From CAWINH01 sp963837425 (GTDB taxonomy: Bacteria; Chloroflexota; Limnocylindria; QHBO01): a DNA stretch of 64,000 nt. Shown one piece after another: positions 40,871 to 49,351 of this stretch; the stretch's first letter is position 1, and each line of letters starts with the position of its first letter. Where the stretch lies: the NCBI GenBank assembly GCA_963837425.1, contig CAWINH010000015.1, positions 1 through 64,000 of the forward strand, read 5' to 3'. Under the pieces are notes generated by a model that searched no databases, was not told the origin of the DNA, and was given only the letters and a program-made list of their open reading frames with translations. The position numbers were made by a program, and so were the translations under genes.

Positions 40871-43216
40871 ATGCCAACCATGATCCCCGGTGCTCCGGGG
40901 GCGGTCATCGTGCCGCCGGCGACGCCGACGACGGGGCGGATCGATGTGCGCACTCCCCCGCGCCGGGAAGGACCGGCAAAGCTCACCGGCCTCGCGCGGT
41001 TCACCGACGACCTCGTCTTCCCCGGGGCGTGGTACGGCACGACGGTGCGGTCGACCGAGGCCCACGCGCGCCTGCTGGCGATCGAGCGATCCGACGACTT
41101 CGACTGGAGCCGGGTGGTGCTCGTGACCGCAACCGACATTCCGGGCGAGAACGTCGTCAGCCTGATGGCCGACGACCAGCCGGTCCTCGTGCCGGTGGGC
41201 GGCGAGATCCAGCACCAGGCCGAGCCGGTCTGCCTGCTGGCCGCGGCCGACAGGGCGACCCTGCGGGAGGCTCGACGCCATATCTCCGTCCGGACCGCCA
41301 GGCTGCCCGCCGTGTTCGATCCGCTCGAGTCCGAGCATGAGTTCGCGCGCTATCAGATCGTCCGAGGAGAGCCCGACGCCGCCTTCGAGCGCGCCGACCT
41401 GGTCGTCGAGGGGACGTACCGGGTTGGGCACCAGGAGCAGCTGTACATCGAGAACCAGGCAATGATCGCCGTCCCCCGCAGCGACGGGGGCGTCGAGGTC
41501 CACGGCTCATGCCAGTGCCCGTTCTACATCCACGCGGCCATGAAGCGGGCCCTGGCGCTCGACGACGAGCACGCGGTCGTCATCCAGGCGGAGACCGGAG
41601 GCGGATTCGGCGGCAAGGAGGAGTACCCCTCGATGATCGCCCTCCACGCCGCCCTCCTGGCGCGCAAGGTCGGGAAGCCGGTCCGCATGATCTACGACCG
41701 CCACGAGGACCTCAGTGCCACCACGAAGCGCCATCCGGCCGTCATCAGGCATCGAACCGGCATCAGCGCCGACGGTCGCCTCGTCGCGCAGGAGGTCGAG
41801 GTCATCCTCGACGGCGGCGCGTACTGCACGCTGACGCCGGTCGTGCTGAGTCGAAGCGTGCTCCACGCCGGCGGCCCGTACGAGTGTCCGAACGTGCGTA
41901 TCCTCGGCCGCGCGGTCGCAACCAACACGCCGCCCAACGGGGCATTCCGTGGCTTCGGCGCCCCCCAATCCGAGTTCGCGGCCGAGATGCAGGTGAATCG
42001 GGCTGCCGAGCTGATGGGGGTGAGCCCGCTCGAGCTGCGACGCCGCTGGGCCTACCGGATCGGCGGTGTCACACCGACCGGACAGGTCCTGCACGAGAGC
42101 GTTGCCGCCCACGAGGTGCTCGAGGCAGCGGCCGAGGCCGCGGACTTCGAGCGCCATCGCGCACAGACCCGTGCGGCACGCGAGGGGCGCCACGGCGGCG
42201 CGCGCGTCGGCTCGGGGATCGGGCTGGCGCTGGCGTGGCATGGCGCCGGTTTCACGGGGTCGGGCGAAGTTCATCTCGCGAGCGTCGCATCCCTGGAGCT
42301 CACCGATGACGGCCGGATCCGCGTGCTGACGGCTTCCACGGAGATGGGTCAGGGCACGCGGACGATCTTCCCGCAGATCGTCGCCGCCGAGCTCGGGGTC
42401 GAGTACGACGAGGTCGACGTCGGGCCGCAGGACACCTCCATGGTCCCGAATTCGGGGCCGACGGTCGCCAGCCGCACCGCGATGGTGGTGGGTGGCCTCC
42501 TCATCCGGGCCGCTCGCCGGCTGAAGACCGACGTCGAGGAGGTCACCGGCGAGCCGTTCGCGGACAGCTACCGTCGATTCGTCGCGTCGCACGGCGGCAG
42601 ACGCGTGGACGAGCGGTTCAGCCCGTATCCCGGCGAGCCGTTCGACGACGCCGCCTACACCGGCGACGCGTATCCGGCGTTCGGCTGGGCGTGCGCCATC
42701 GCGAAGGTCGACGTGGACCTCGACACCGGCGAGGTGACGGTTCGCGAAGTCGTGGCCGCCGACGACGTTGGGCACGTGATCCATCCAATCCTCGCCGAGG
42801 GCCAGGTCGAGGGCGGCACGCTGCAGGCGGTCGGCTACGCCACGATCGAGGAGATCAAGCTCCTCGACGGCGCCTACCTGAACGATCGGCTCGCGACGTA
42901 CCTGATCCCGACAGCGCTCGATGCGCCGCAGATCAGATCGATCCTCGTCGAGCAGCCGTTCAGTGGGGCGCCGCACGGAGCGAAGGGCCTGGGCGAGCTC
43001 CCCATGGATGTCGGTGCCCCGGCCGTGGTGGCGGCCATCCACGACGCCGTCGGCGCCTGGATCCACGAGCTGCCGGCGAGCCCCGAGCGCGTGCTGGCCG
43101 CGATGACCGGGAGCGGGCAGCCGCCACCTCCGGGCATATCGGCCCGGCGGCCGGTGCCGGAGCCGACGCCGCTGCCCGACGCGGACGCCGGCGAGCCCGA
43201 GCGAGGCGCCGCATGA
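40871..43216 (+). CDS. xdhA: Xanthine dehydrogenase molybdenum-binding subunit
   Basis: Oxidises hypoxanthine and xanthine to urate at a molybdopterin centre. The 781-residue protein has the aldehyde oxidase/xanthine dehydrogenase domains: N-terminal KLTGLARFTDDL, cofactor loops GGGFGGKEE, GAFRGFGAPQ, TEMGQGTRT, and GAKGLGEL with the catalytic Glu. The C-terminal tail (about 745-781) is Pro-rich. It is followed by the 2Fe-2S and FAD subunits (xdhC, xdhB in E. coli naming), overlapping the first by ATGA. A purine substrate is supported by the adjacent uricase pathway rather than by sequence alone. Confidence 0.9.
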   Translation: MPTMIPGAPGAVIVPPATPTTGRIDVRTPPRREGPAKLTGLARFTDDLVFPGAWYGTTVRSTEAHARLLAIERSDDFDWSRVVLVTATDIPGENVVSLMADDQPVLVPVGGEIQHQAEPVCLLAAADRATLREARRHISVRTARLPAVFDPLESEHEFARYQIVRGEPDAAFERADLVVEGTYRVGHQEQLYIENQAMIAVPRSDGGVEVHGSCQCPFYIHAAMKRALALDDEHAVVIQAETGGGFGGKEEYPSMIALHAALLARKVGKPVRMIYDRHEDLSATTKRHPAVIRHRTGISADGRLVAQEVEVILDGGAYCTLTPVVLSRSVLHAGGPYECPNVRILGRAVATNTPPNGAFRGFGAPQSEFAAEMQVNRAAELMGVSPLELRRRWAYRIGGVTPTGQVLHESVAAHEVLEAAAEAADFERHRAQTRAAREGRHGGARVGSGIGLALAWHGAGFTGSGEVHLASVASLELTDDGRIRVLTASTEMGQGTRTIFPQIVAAELGVEYDEVDVGPQDTSMVPNSGPTVASRTAMVVGGLLIRAARRLKTDVEEVTGEPFADSYRRFVASHGGRRVDERFSPYPGEPFDDAAYTGDAYPAFGWACAIAKVDVDLDTGEVTVREVVAADDVGHVIHPILAEGQVEGGTLQAVGYATIEEIKLLDGAYLNDRLATYLIPTALDAPQIRSILVEQPFSGAPHGAKGLGELPMDVGAPAVVAAIHDAVGAWIHELPASPERVLAAMTGSGQPPPPGISARRPVPEPTPLPDADAGEPERGAA

Positions 43217-43686
43217 CGTACCGCTTCCTCGTGAACGGCGAGCCTGCCGAGGTCGAGGTGCCCGGGATGCGCCGCCTGCTCGACGTTCTCCGCGAGGACC
43301 TGTCGCTGCCCGGCACGAAGGAGGGGTGCGGCGAGGGGGAATGCGGTGCGTGCAGCGTCCTGCTGGATGGTGCCGTCGTGAACGCGTGCCTCGTCCCGGT
43401 CTGCCAGGTCGACGGCTGCGCGGTGCGGACCGTTGAGGGCCTGGCGAACGGCGAGGGCCTGAGCGACCTGCAGGCCGCCTTCCTCGAGGCCGGCGGCGCC
43501 CAGTGCGGGATCTGCACTCCGGGGATGCTGATGGCCGCCGAGGCACACCTTGCCCGCGGCGGCGAGTCGTCGGATGAGGCGATCCGCGAGGCGATCGCCG
43601 GCAACCTCTGCCGTTGCACCGGCTATACGAAGATCGTGGAGGCAATCGCCCTGGCCGCCGCGCGCCGACGAGCGGCTGCGAGCTGA
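43213..43686 (+). CDS. xdhC: Xanthine dehydrogenase 2Fe-2S subunit
   Basis: The 157-residue iron-sulfur subunit passes electrons from the molybdenum site. It has a plant-ferredoxin-like cluster motif CGEGECGACSVLLDG with a later NAC, and the second cluster CGICTPGML...CRCTGY. The start ATG 43213 overlaps the xdhA stop by 4 nt (ATGA). The FAD subunit follows after 9 nt. The four-gene style arrangement is that of three-subunit bacterial xanthine dehydrogenases. Symbol follows E. coli usage. Confidence 0.92.
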   Translation: MTYRFLVNGEPAEVEVPGMRRLLDVLREDLSLPGTKEGCGEGECGACSVLLDGAVVNACLVPVCQVDGCAVRTVEGLANGEGLSDLQAAFLEAGGAQCGICTPGMLMAAEAHLARGGESSDEAIREAIAGNLCRCTGYTKIVEAIALAAARRRAAAS

Positions 43687-43695
43687 GCGACGGGC

Positions 43696-44568
43696 ATGCC
43701 ACACGAACCGCCGGCAACCTCGCCGCGAACCCTGGCCGACGCGTACTCGGCGCTGGCGGAGTCGCCTCAGCGGCCGCTCGCCGGCGGGACCGACCTCCTC
43801 GTGCAGCTTACCGCCGAGACCGGCCCAACCCCGGACCGAATCCTCGACCTGTGGGGTCTCGACGAGCTGCGCGGCATCAGGGTTGATGCCGGGATCCTCG
43901 AGCTCGGCGCGCTGACCACCTACACCGAGATCCGGGGCTCGCCGCTCATCTCGGAGGCGCTGCCCTCCCTGGCCGAGGCCGCGGCGACCGTCGGCGCGGC
44001 CCAGATCCAGAACCGTGGCACGATCGGGGGCAACGTGATGAACGCCTCTCCCGCCGGCGATACGCTGCCACTCCTGCTCGCCTGCGACGCGCAGATGATC
44101 CTGGGCTCCTCTCACGGGGAGCGGAGCGTGGCGGCGGCACGGTTCTGGCCGAGCTACCGGCAGACGGCCGCTCGAGGGGACGAGCTCCTGCTGCGGATCG
44201 CGATCCCGATCGTCGCGGGTCGTCGTGTGCGGTTCCGCAAGGTCGGGACACGTCGTGCGCAGGCGATCAGCAAGGTCTGCCTGGCGCTTGCCTGGCGGCG
44301 GGAGGATGACGGCCCTGGCGTGCCACGAGGCCGATGGGCCGATGTGCGCCTGGCGCTCGGCTCGGTGGCTCCCACGCCGATCAGGGCATCGGCGACCGAG
44401 GCGCTGCTCGAGGGCGCCACCCCCACCGAGGAGACCGCCGATCGTGCCGCCGCGGTACTGGCGGCGGAGATCGAGCCGATCGACGATGTCCGGTCGACCG
44501 CGGATTACCGTCGCGCGGCGGCCTCCCGGGTGCTGCATCGGCTCATCCGCGATGAGGGCGGTTGGTAG
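43696..44568 (+). CDS. xdhB: Xanthine dehydrogenase FAD-binding subunit
   Basis: The 290-residue FAD subunit of the molybdenum hydroxylase family, handing electrons to NAD or another acceptor. Visible motifs are LAGGTDLLVQ (about 28-37), and TIGGNVMNASPAGDTLP (about 109-125), the FAD-binding signatures. A C-terminal CO dehydrogenase flavoprotein-type domain follows (RFRKVGTRRAQAISKV). It ends where the truncated YdeI-like gene begins (the stop abuts its GTG). Confidence 0.9.
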   Translation: MPHEPPATSPRTLADAYSALAESPQRPLAGGTDLLVQLTAETGPTPDRILDLWGLDELRGIRVDAGILELGALTTYTEIRGSPLISEALPSLAEAAATVGAAQIQNRGTIGGNVMNASPAGDTLPLLLACDAQMILGSSHGERSVAAARFWPSYRQTAARGDELLLRIAIPIVAGRRVRFRKVGTRRAQAISKVCLALAWRREDDGPGVPRGRWADVRLALGSVAPTPIRASATEALLEGATPTEETADRAAAVLAAEIEPIDDVRSTADYRRAAASRVLHRLIRDEGGW

Positions 44569-44925
44569 GTGCCGGTTCGCCGACCCGGACGTCACGAGGT
44601 AGACGTGTTTCCGTCGGCCGCGGAGTTCAGACGCTGGCTGGAGACAAACCACGACGTCGCGGGCGAGCTGTTCGTGGGGTACTACAAGAAGGGAGTGCCG
44701 AAGACGGCGATCACCTACGCCGAGGCGGTGGACGAGGCGCTCTGCTTCGGGTGGATCGATGGGATCACATACCGGGTCGACGACGAGCTGACGGCGAGCC
44801 GGTTCACCCCGCGTCGGCGCGGGAGCAACTGGAGCGTCGCGAACATCGCGAAGGTCGCCGAGCTCGAGGCGGCGGGGCGCATGCACCCGGCAGGCCGACG
44901 GACGTTTGCAGAGAGGAGGCGTTGA
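44569..44925 (+). CDS. YdeI/OmpD-associated family protein, short
   Basis: A 118-residue protein matching only the N-terminal part of the YdeI/OmpD-associated family: FPSAAEFRRWLETNH, YYKKG, TYAEAVDEALCFGWIDGI and the FTPRRRGSNWS segment. Family members as I know them are about 190 residues, with a C-terminal domain missing here, since the frame stops at 44925 in the malate synthase ribosome-binding site. It may be a truncated gene. GTG 44569 abuts the xdhB stop, and TGATG couples it to aceB. Function unknown. Confidence 0.7.
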   Translation: MPVRRPGRHEVDVFPSAAEFRRWLETNHDVAGELFVGYYKKGVPKTAITYAEAVDEALCFGWIDGITYRVDDELTASRFTPRRRGSNWSVANIAKVAELEAAGRMHPAGRRTFAERRR

Positions 44926-46499
44926 TGTCACCGGTGAGCGTCACCCATCCCGGAGCCGAACACGCGAACGAGATCCTCACCTCTGAAGCGCTCGCCTTCG
45001 TGTCGCGGCTGCATCGGTCCTTCAACCCGAGGCGGCAGGAGCTGCTCGCGGCGCGCGCGGCGCGCCAGGCGAAGTTCGACGCAGGCGCCCTCCCCGACTT
45101 CCTGGACAGCACCCGGCAGCTGCGCGAGGACCCGACATGGCGCGTCGCCCCGGCGCCGGCGGACCTCGCCGACCGGCGCGTGGAGATCACCGGCCCGGCC
45201 GAGCCAAAGATGATGATCAACGCCCTGAACTCCGGTGCCAGCGTCTTCATGGCCGACTTCGAGGACGCCCTATCCCCCACCTGGGAGAACATCGTCACCG
45301 GCCAATGGGCGGTGCGCGAGGCCGTCCGCCGCCGCCTGAACCTGGAGACCGCCGAGAAGCGGTACCGGCTCAACGAGGCCGGGCTGGCGACCCTCGTCGT
45401 GCGACCACGGGGGTGGCACCTCGACGAACGGCACGTGACCGTCGACGGCTCGCCGGTCAGCGCATCGCTGTTCGACTTCGGGCTCGTGATGTTCCACAGC
45501 GCCGCCGAGATGCTGAAGCGAGGTTCGGGACCGTACTTCTACCTGCCGAAGCTGGAGAGCCATCACGAGGCTCGCATCTGGAACGATGTGTTCGTCGCTG
45601 CGCAGGATGAGCTGGGGATCGCTCGGGGCAGCATTCGGGCCACGGTCCTCATCGAGACGATCGTCGCCGCGTTCGAGATGGAGGAGATCCTCTGGGAGCT
45701 GCGGGAGCATGCGGCCGGGCTGAACGCCGGGCGCTGGGACTACATCTTCAGCCTCATCAAGAAGTTCCGGAGCCGGGACGACATGGTGCTCCCCGATCGG
45801 GCGCAGGTGACGATGGCGGTCCCCTTCATGCGCGCCTACCAGCAGCTTCTGGTGCGGACCTGCCACCGGCGCGGGGCGCACGCGATCGGCGGCATGAGCG
45901 CGTTCATCCCGAACCGCCGCGAGCCGGAGGTGACGGAGCACGCGCTCGCCGAGGTCAGGATCGACAAGCAACGCGAGGCGGGTGACGGCTCGGACGGAAC
46001 CTGGGTTGCGCACCCCGACCTCGTGCCCGTGGCGCGCGAGGTCTTCGACGCCGTTCTCGGCGACCGGCCGAACCAGACGAACGTCCTGCGGGAGGATCTC
46101 CGCGTTGGCGCCCGAGATCTGCTCAACACGCGGATCGAGGGCGGCCGCGTCACCGAACGCGGCGTGCGAACGAACGTGACGGTGGCGCTCCAGTACCTCG
46201 CCTCCTGGCTTGGAGGCAACGGAGCCGCGGCGATCAACAACCTCATGGAGGACGCGGCGACCGCCGAGATCAGCCGCTCTCAGCTCTGGCAGTGGCGGAC
46301 GCGGGCCGTGAAGCTGGACGATGGACGGCCGATGTCGGCGGAGATGTACGCCGCCGTCAGAGCCGAGGAGCTCGCTCGGCTCGAGTCCGCGTACCCGGGC
46401 GCCCGCTGGGTCGATGCGGCCGACCTGCTCGACCGCCTGGTCCTGGCCAACGAGTTCGCGGAGTTCCTGACGGTCGAGGCCTCCGCGATGCTCGGGTGA
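44925..46499 (+). CDS. aceB: Malate synthase A
   Basis: Condenses glyoxylate with acetyl-CoA to malate. The 524-residue protein is malate-synthase-A sized and contains ADFEDALSPTWEN, VRPRGWHLDERHV, FYLPKLESHHEARIWND, RATVLIETI, GRWDYIFSLIKKF and GGMSAFIP with a following HPDLVP. ATG 44925 has GAGAGGAGG directly upstream and overlaps the previous stop (TGATG). No isocitrate lyase gene is in the window; the location in a purine catabolism island suggests that it uses glyoxylate from ureidoglycolate. Confidence 0.94.
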   Translation: MSPVSVTHPGAEHANEILTSEALAFVSRLHRSFNPRRQELLAARAARQAKFDAGALPDFLDSTRQLREDPTWRVAPAPADLADRRVEITGPAEPKMMINALNSGASVFMADFEDALSPTWENIVTGQWAVREAVRRRLNLETAEKRYRLNEAGLATLVVRPRGWHLDERHVTVDGSPVSASLFDFGLVMFHSAAEMLKRGSGPYFYLPKLESHHEARIWNDVFVAAQDELGIARGSIRATVLIETIVAAFEMEEILWELREHAAGLNAGRWDYIFSLIKKFRSRDDMVLPDRAQVTMAVPFMRAYQQLLVRTCHRRGAHAIGGMSAFIPNRREPEVTEHALAEVRIDKQREAGDGSDGTWVAHPDLVPVAREVFDAVLGDRPNQTNVLREDLRVGARDLLNTRIEGGRVTERGVRTNVTVALQYLASWLGGNGAAAINNLMEDAATAEISRSQLWQWRTRAVKLDDGRPMSAEMYAAVRAEELARLESAYPGARWVDAADLLDRLVLANEFAEFLTVEASAMLG

Positions 46500-46511
46500 C
46501 GCCCGGGCCGC

Positions 46512-46976
46512 CTATCCCCGCCGCGCGGCGTGGGACGCCAGCACCTCGTCGATGAAATGCCGGAAACGCAGCCCGGAGGTGTGGCGGCGGAGCCATTCGA
46601 GGTAGTCGGGGTTCGTGCGCGCCAGCTCCCCGAGGGTCGTCCCGGCGAAGCGGCCGAAGTCGAGGACGACCTGCGCCGGACTTCCGGGTTCCTCATCGGC
46701 GGCCGCCGCATGCTGCCGCATCCGCTCGCTGAGCGAGGCTGTCGGCCGGTCGATAGGGATCGCCACGCGCCGCTGGTCGTAGACCGCTCGCTGCGCCGGG
46801 TCACGCAGGGTCTGGTACGCCCAGTTCAGCTCCGCCATCTCGGTGGAGGCGTCCGGTGCGCCGCTTCGGTCCGGGTGCCGGATGAGCGCGAGCGCGCGAT
46901 ACGCGGCTTCCACCACCTCCGGAGCGGCAGAAGGGTGGATCTGGAGGACGAGGTATGCGTCGCGACTGCCCAGCAC
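46512..46976 (-). CDS. J-domain protein with exonuclease-X-like C terminus
   Basis: A 154-residue protein with an N-terminal J domain (about 5-66) retaining HPD at 34-36, which would stimulate a DnaK partner. The C-terminal segment LDFGRFAGTTLGELARTNPDYLEWL (in pieces, about 104-130) resembles the short domain found at the C terminus of some exonucleases (FGKYKGKTLxELxxxDPxYLxWL). Full DnaJ zinc-finger and client domains are absent. GTG 46976 lacks a Shine-Dalgarno; TAGTGT lies 9 nt upstream. It is convergent with aceB. Specific function unknown. Confidence 0.75.
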   Translation of the reverse strand: MLGSRDAYLVLQIHPSAAPEVVEAAYRALALIRHPDRSGAPDASTEMAELNWAYQTLRDPAQRAVYDQRRVAIPIDRPTASLSERMRQHAAAADEEPGSPAQVVLDFGRFAGTTLGELARTNPDYLEWLRRHTSGLRFRHFIDEVLASHAARRG

Positions 46977-46985
46977 TGTGGATAC

Positions 46986-46991
46986 ACACTA
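46986..46991 (-). promoter_or_regulatory. Candidate near-leaderless -10 of J-domain gene
   Basis: On the minus strand TAGTGT (46991-46986) is followed by 9 nt and GTG 46976. A transcript would have a leader of only two or three nucleotides. Confidence 0.35.
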
Positions 46992-47049
46992 GCGCCAGTA
47001 CCGGTCCTGGTGGCAACTCCCCCATTCGGACCATGCCGCGGAGTCGGGC

Positions 47050-47493
47050 TCAGTCCGACGCCACCCTCGCGAAGGTCAGCTCGACCCCATCGCCGCTCAG
47101 CCGCAGGGTGTCGGCGTTTAGCTCGAAGCTCGTGACGCCGGACAGCGCGGCCAGGTAGGCGGCCTCCGACGTCATCCGCGGCTCGTCGCAGGCCATCTCG
47201 GTGACCTCCATCGCGCCGAAGCCGATGCGGCCCGAACGCACGGTCAGCGAGCCCCCGTACTGGTTGCATCCCGACCGGCCGCTCACGGTCGTTCCGGTGA
47301 TCACGAGCGTCGGCTCCGAGCCGGCAACGATCGGCAACGGCGAGCCCGAGCTCGCCCCGGCCACGAGGCGCCAGGTTCCGTCGACGCCTGGACCGGAACC
47401 GAACAGCCTTCCGGCGACTCCGCAACCCGCGACGAGCGCGGCGACGAGGGCGAGGACGACGAGCGTCGCAAGCGGAGTGCCTTCCCTTCGCAT
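47050..47493 (-). CDS. META-domain (HslJ-like) lipoprotein
   Basis: A 147-residue probable lipoprotein: signal peptide with hydrophobic core (about 8-22) and lipobox LVAGCG, lipidated Cys24 in the mature form. The rest is a META/HslJ domain, with WRLVAGAS, VSGRSGCNQYGGSL and MTEMAC-type strands ending ELTFARV. HslJ-like proteins are linked to stress or novobiocin resistance in some bacteria, but function here is unknown. It follows the allantoinase-family gene on the same strand. Confidence 0.82.
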   Translation of the reverse strand: MRREGTPLATLVVLALVAALVAGCGVAGRLFGSGPGVDGTWRLVAGASSGSPLPIVAGSEPTLVITGTTVSGRSGCNQYGGSLTVRSGRIGFGAMEVTEMACDEPRMTSEAAYLAALSGVTSFELNADTLRLSGDGVELTFARVASD

Positions 47494-47529
47494 GTCCCCA
47501 TGACGCGCGATCGGCAGCCGCGGTTCCCG

Positions 47530-48918
47530 TCAGGTCGCGAGCGAGCGCTCCACGAAGCGGCCGCGGCCGCGGCGTCCCACGAAAAGGCCATCCCGGATCA
47601 CCGCCTCGCCGCGGAGCAGCACGCTGCGCACTCCACCGCGCAACTCGATGCCCTCGAACTGCGTGAAATCGGCCGAATGGTGCAAGTCCGCCTGCCTGAT
47701 CGTCCGCTCCGCCAACGGGTCGAAGAGGACGAGATCCGCGTCGCGGCCGACCTCCACCGCCCCCTTGCTCGGCAGCCCGAAAAGCCGGGCCGGCGTGGTG
47801 GCCAGCACGTCGACCATCCGCTCGATCGAGATCCGCCCGGCCCCGGCCCCGATGCCATGGACGACGGAGAGCAGAGTCTCGATTCCCGGAGCGCCGTTGC
47901 TGACCTCCGGAAAGGGCGGTGCCGGCAGCCGCTTCTCGACGGCCAGCCGGTCCGGGACGTGGTCGGTGGCCACGACGTCGATCCCCCCGTGCGCCACGCC
48001 GAGCCACAGCGCCTGCCGGTCGGCCTCCGAGCGCAACGGTGGCGAGATGACGGCCTTCAAGACCTCGCCGTCGTCCGCGGACGCGTATCGGGCATCGGTC
48101 CAGACCAGGTACTGCGGACATGTCTCCGCATATACCGGCCAGCGGCGCGCCTTGGCGGCAACCACCTCGGCGAGCGCATCGGCGCAGCTCAGGTGCACGA
48201 TGTAGACCGATGCCTCCGCCGCGCGCGCCAGCGCAATGGCCCGATGCGTTGCCTCCGCCTCGACATAGGGTGGACGGGTCAGAGCGTGATGCCGCAGCCC
48301 CGTCTCGCCGCGTGCCAGCGCCCGAGCCGTGAGGGCGTCGATGATCGTCGCATTCTCGCAGTGGACCTCGAGCATGCCGCCGTGACGGCCCATGATCTCG
48401 AGCACCGCAAAGAGGGCCTGATCGTCAAGCCGGAAGTCGTAGACCATGAAGGCCTTGGCCGTCGGCACCCCGCGCGCGATGAGCTCGGGAAGCTCGCCCA
48501 CGGGGTCCGGCTGCCGCCCGCTGATCACCGCCGACAGCCCGAAGTCGATCGCCGATTCGCCATCAGTCCGCTCCCGGAACTCGCGGACCCCGGCGAGGAG
48601 GGAGGACGATCCCTCCTCGCTGATCCCGGTTCCCGGATTGTTGAACGCGAGGAACGTTGTCGTCCCGCCGTGAGCGGCTGCGACGCTGTCGGCGAAGAAG
48701 CGGTCCGGGAGCTCGGCGCTCGGGAGGCGGGTGTGGGTATGGACGTCCACGCAGCCGGGCAGGACGAGCAGCCCGTCAGCCTCGACCACCCGGGTATCGG
48801 CCTCCGGCCCGAGCCGTTCCGAGACAGCCGAGATCCGGCCGTCGGCGATCGCCACGTCCGCCCGGAAGCTGCGCTCGGCGGTGACGACGGTCCCGCCGCG
48901 GACGAGCAGGTCCGTCAG
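47530..48918 (-). CDS. Allantoinase/dihydropyrimidinase-family amidohydrolase
   Basis: Opens cyclic amides: allantoin to allantoate, or dihydropyrimidines and hydantoins. The 462-residue protein has VDVHTHTRLP (His60, His62), TAKAFMVYD with Lys155 in the carboxylated-lysine position, EVHCENATII, IVHLSC, and ATDHVPDR. No ATG, GTG or TTG fits the N terminus TDLLVRGG. CTG 48918 has GGGGAGG 4 to 5 nt upstream and overlaps the DUF3830 stop as CTGA, so I infer a rare CTG start. Given neighbouring uricase-pathway genes, allantoinase is the favoured activity; dihydropyrimidinase is the main alternative. Confidence 0.85.
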   Translation of the reverse strand: MTDLLVRGGTVVTAERSFRADVAIADGRISAVSERLGPEADTRVVEADGLLVLPGCVDVHTHTRLPSAELPDRFFADSVAAAHGGTTTFLAFNNPGTGISEEGSSSLLAGVREFRERTDGESAIDFGLSAVISGRQPDPVGELPELIARGVPTAKAFMVYDFRLDDQALFAVLEIMGRHGGMLEVHCENATIIDALTARALARGETGLRHHALTRPPYVEAEATHRAIALARAAEASVYIVHLSCADALAEVVAAKARRWPVYAETCPQYLVWTDARYASADDGEVLKAVISPPLRSEADRQALWLGVAHGGIDVVATDHVPDRLAVEKRLPAPPFPEVSNGAPGIETLLSVVHGIGAGAGRISIERMVDVLATTPARLFGLPSKGAVEVGRDADLVLFDPLAERTIRQADLHHSADFTQFEGIELRGGVRSVLLRGEAVIRDGLFVGRRGRGRFVERSLAT

Positions 48919-49337
48919 TCGCCCTCCCCGATCTCGATCGGCTGCGCCCCCTCCCAGAGGACTCGACGCCCGACCTCCGTCAGCCGGTCGCGCCAGCCGT
49001 CGTCGGGAACGAGCGTGGCGAAGTGGTTCCCGGCCAGCTGTCCGACCTTCGAGGAGAACGAGCAGGCGCCGTACGGGAAGAGGATCTCGCACTCCGACAG
49101 CTCGCCGACGTAGATGAGCAGCTCGCCGGGGCCCGGATGCGAGGTCTGGTGCTCGTAGCCGACCCCCGGGCGACGGTCCCCGAACGGGATCCAGGTCGAT
49201 TCGCCGCTCCACCGGCAGTGGATGAGCTGCGAATTGATCGGCAGCCATCGACGCAGCGCCTCGCGCGTGTGCGGGGCGTCCGGCTCCCATCGGGCGCTAA
49301 AGTGGAGCTCGCCAACGCGGATCTGCAGGTCAGCCAT
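48915..49337 (-). CDS. DUF3830 protein (cyclophilin-like fold)
   Basis: A 140-residue protein of the DUF3830 family, with LPINSQLIHCRWSGES, TSHPGPGELLIYVGELSECEILFPYG in adjacent strands, and FSSKVGQLAGNHFATL. The family is thought to share a cyclophilin-like fold; function unknown. It begins at ATG 49337 with TATCCT exactly 6 nt upstream (leaderless type) and its stop overlaps the allantoinase-family gene start. Position suggests a role in handling the same substrate. It is divergent from the 5-hydroxyisourate hydrolase gene with only 14 bp between. Confidence 0.8.
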   Translation of the reverse strand: MADLQIRVGELHFSARWEPDAPHTREALRRWLPINSQLIHCRWSGESTWIPFGDRRPGVGYEHQTSHPGPGELLIYVGELSECEILFPYGACSFSSKVGQLAGNHFATLVPDDGWRDRLTEVGRRVLWEGAQPIEIGEGD

Positions 49338-49343
49338 GCGCGG

Positions 49344-49349
49344 AGGATA
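49344..49349 (-). promoter_or_regulatory. Leaderless -10 of DUF3830-allantoinase unit
   Basis: On the minus strand TATCCT (49349-49344) is followed by 6 nt (CCGCGC) and ATG 49337. It fills almost all of the 14-bp gap between the divergent genes and overlaps the GGAGG ribosome-binding site of the plus-strand gene. Confidence 0.5.
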
Positions 49350-49351
49350 CC

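Noticed and set aside
44562..44924. N-terminal extension of malate synthase through the YdeI-like gene
   Set aside because: The open upstream frame has no homology; ATG 44925 has a strong ribosome-binding site and normal family start.
46519..46530. CGCCGCGCGGCG palindrome after aceB as a terminator
   Set aside because: It has no loop and lies inside the J-domain gene; likely GC chance.
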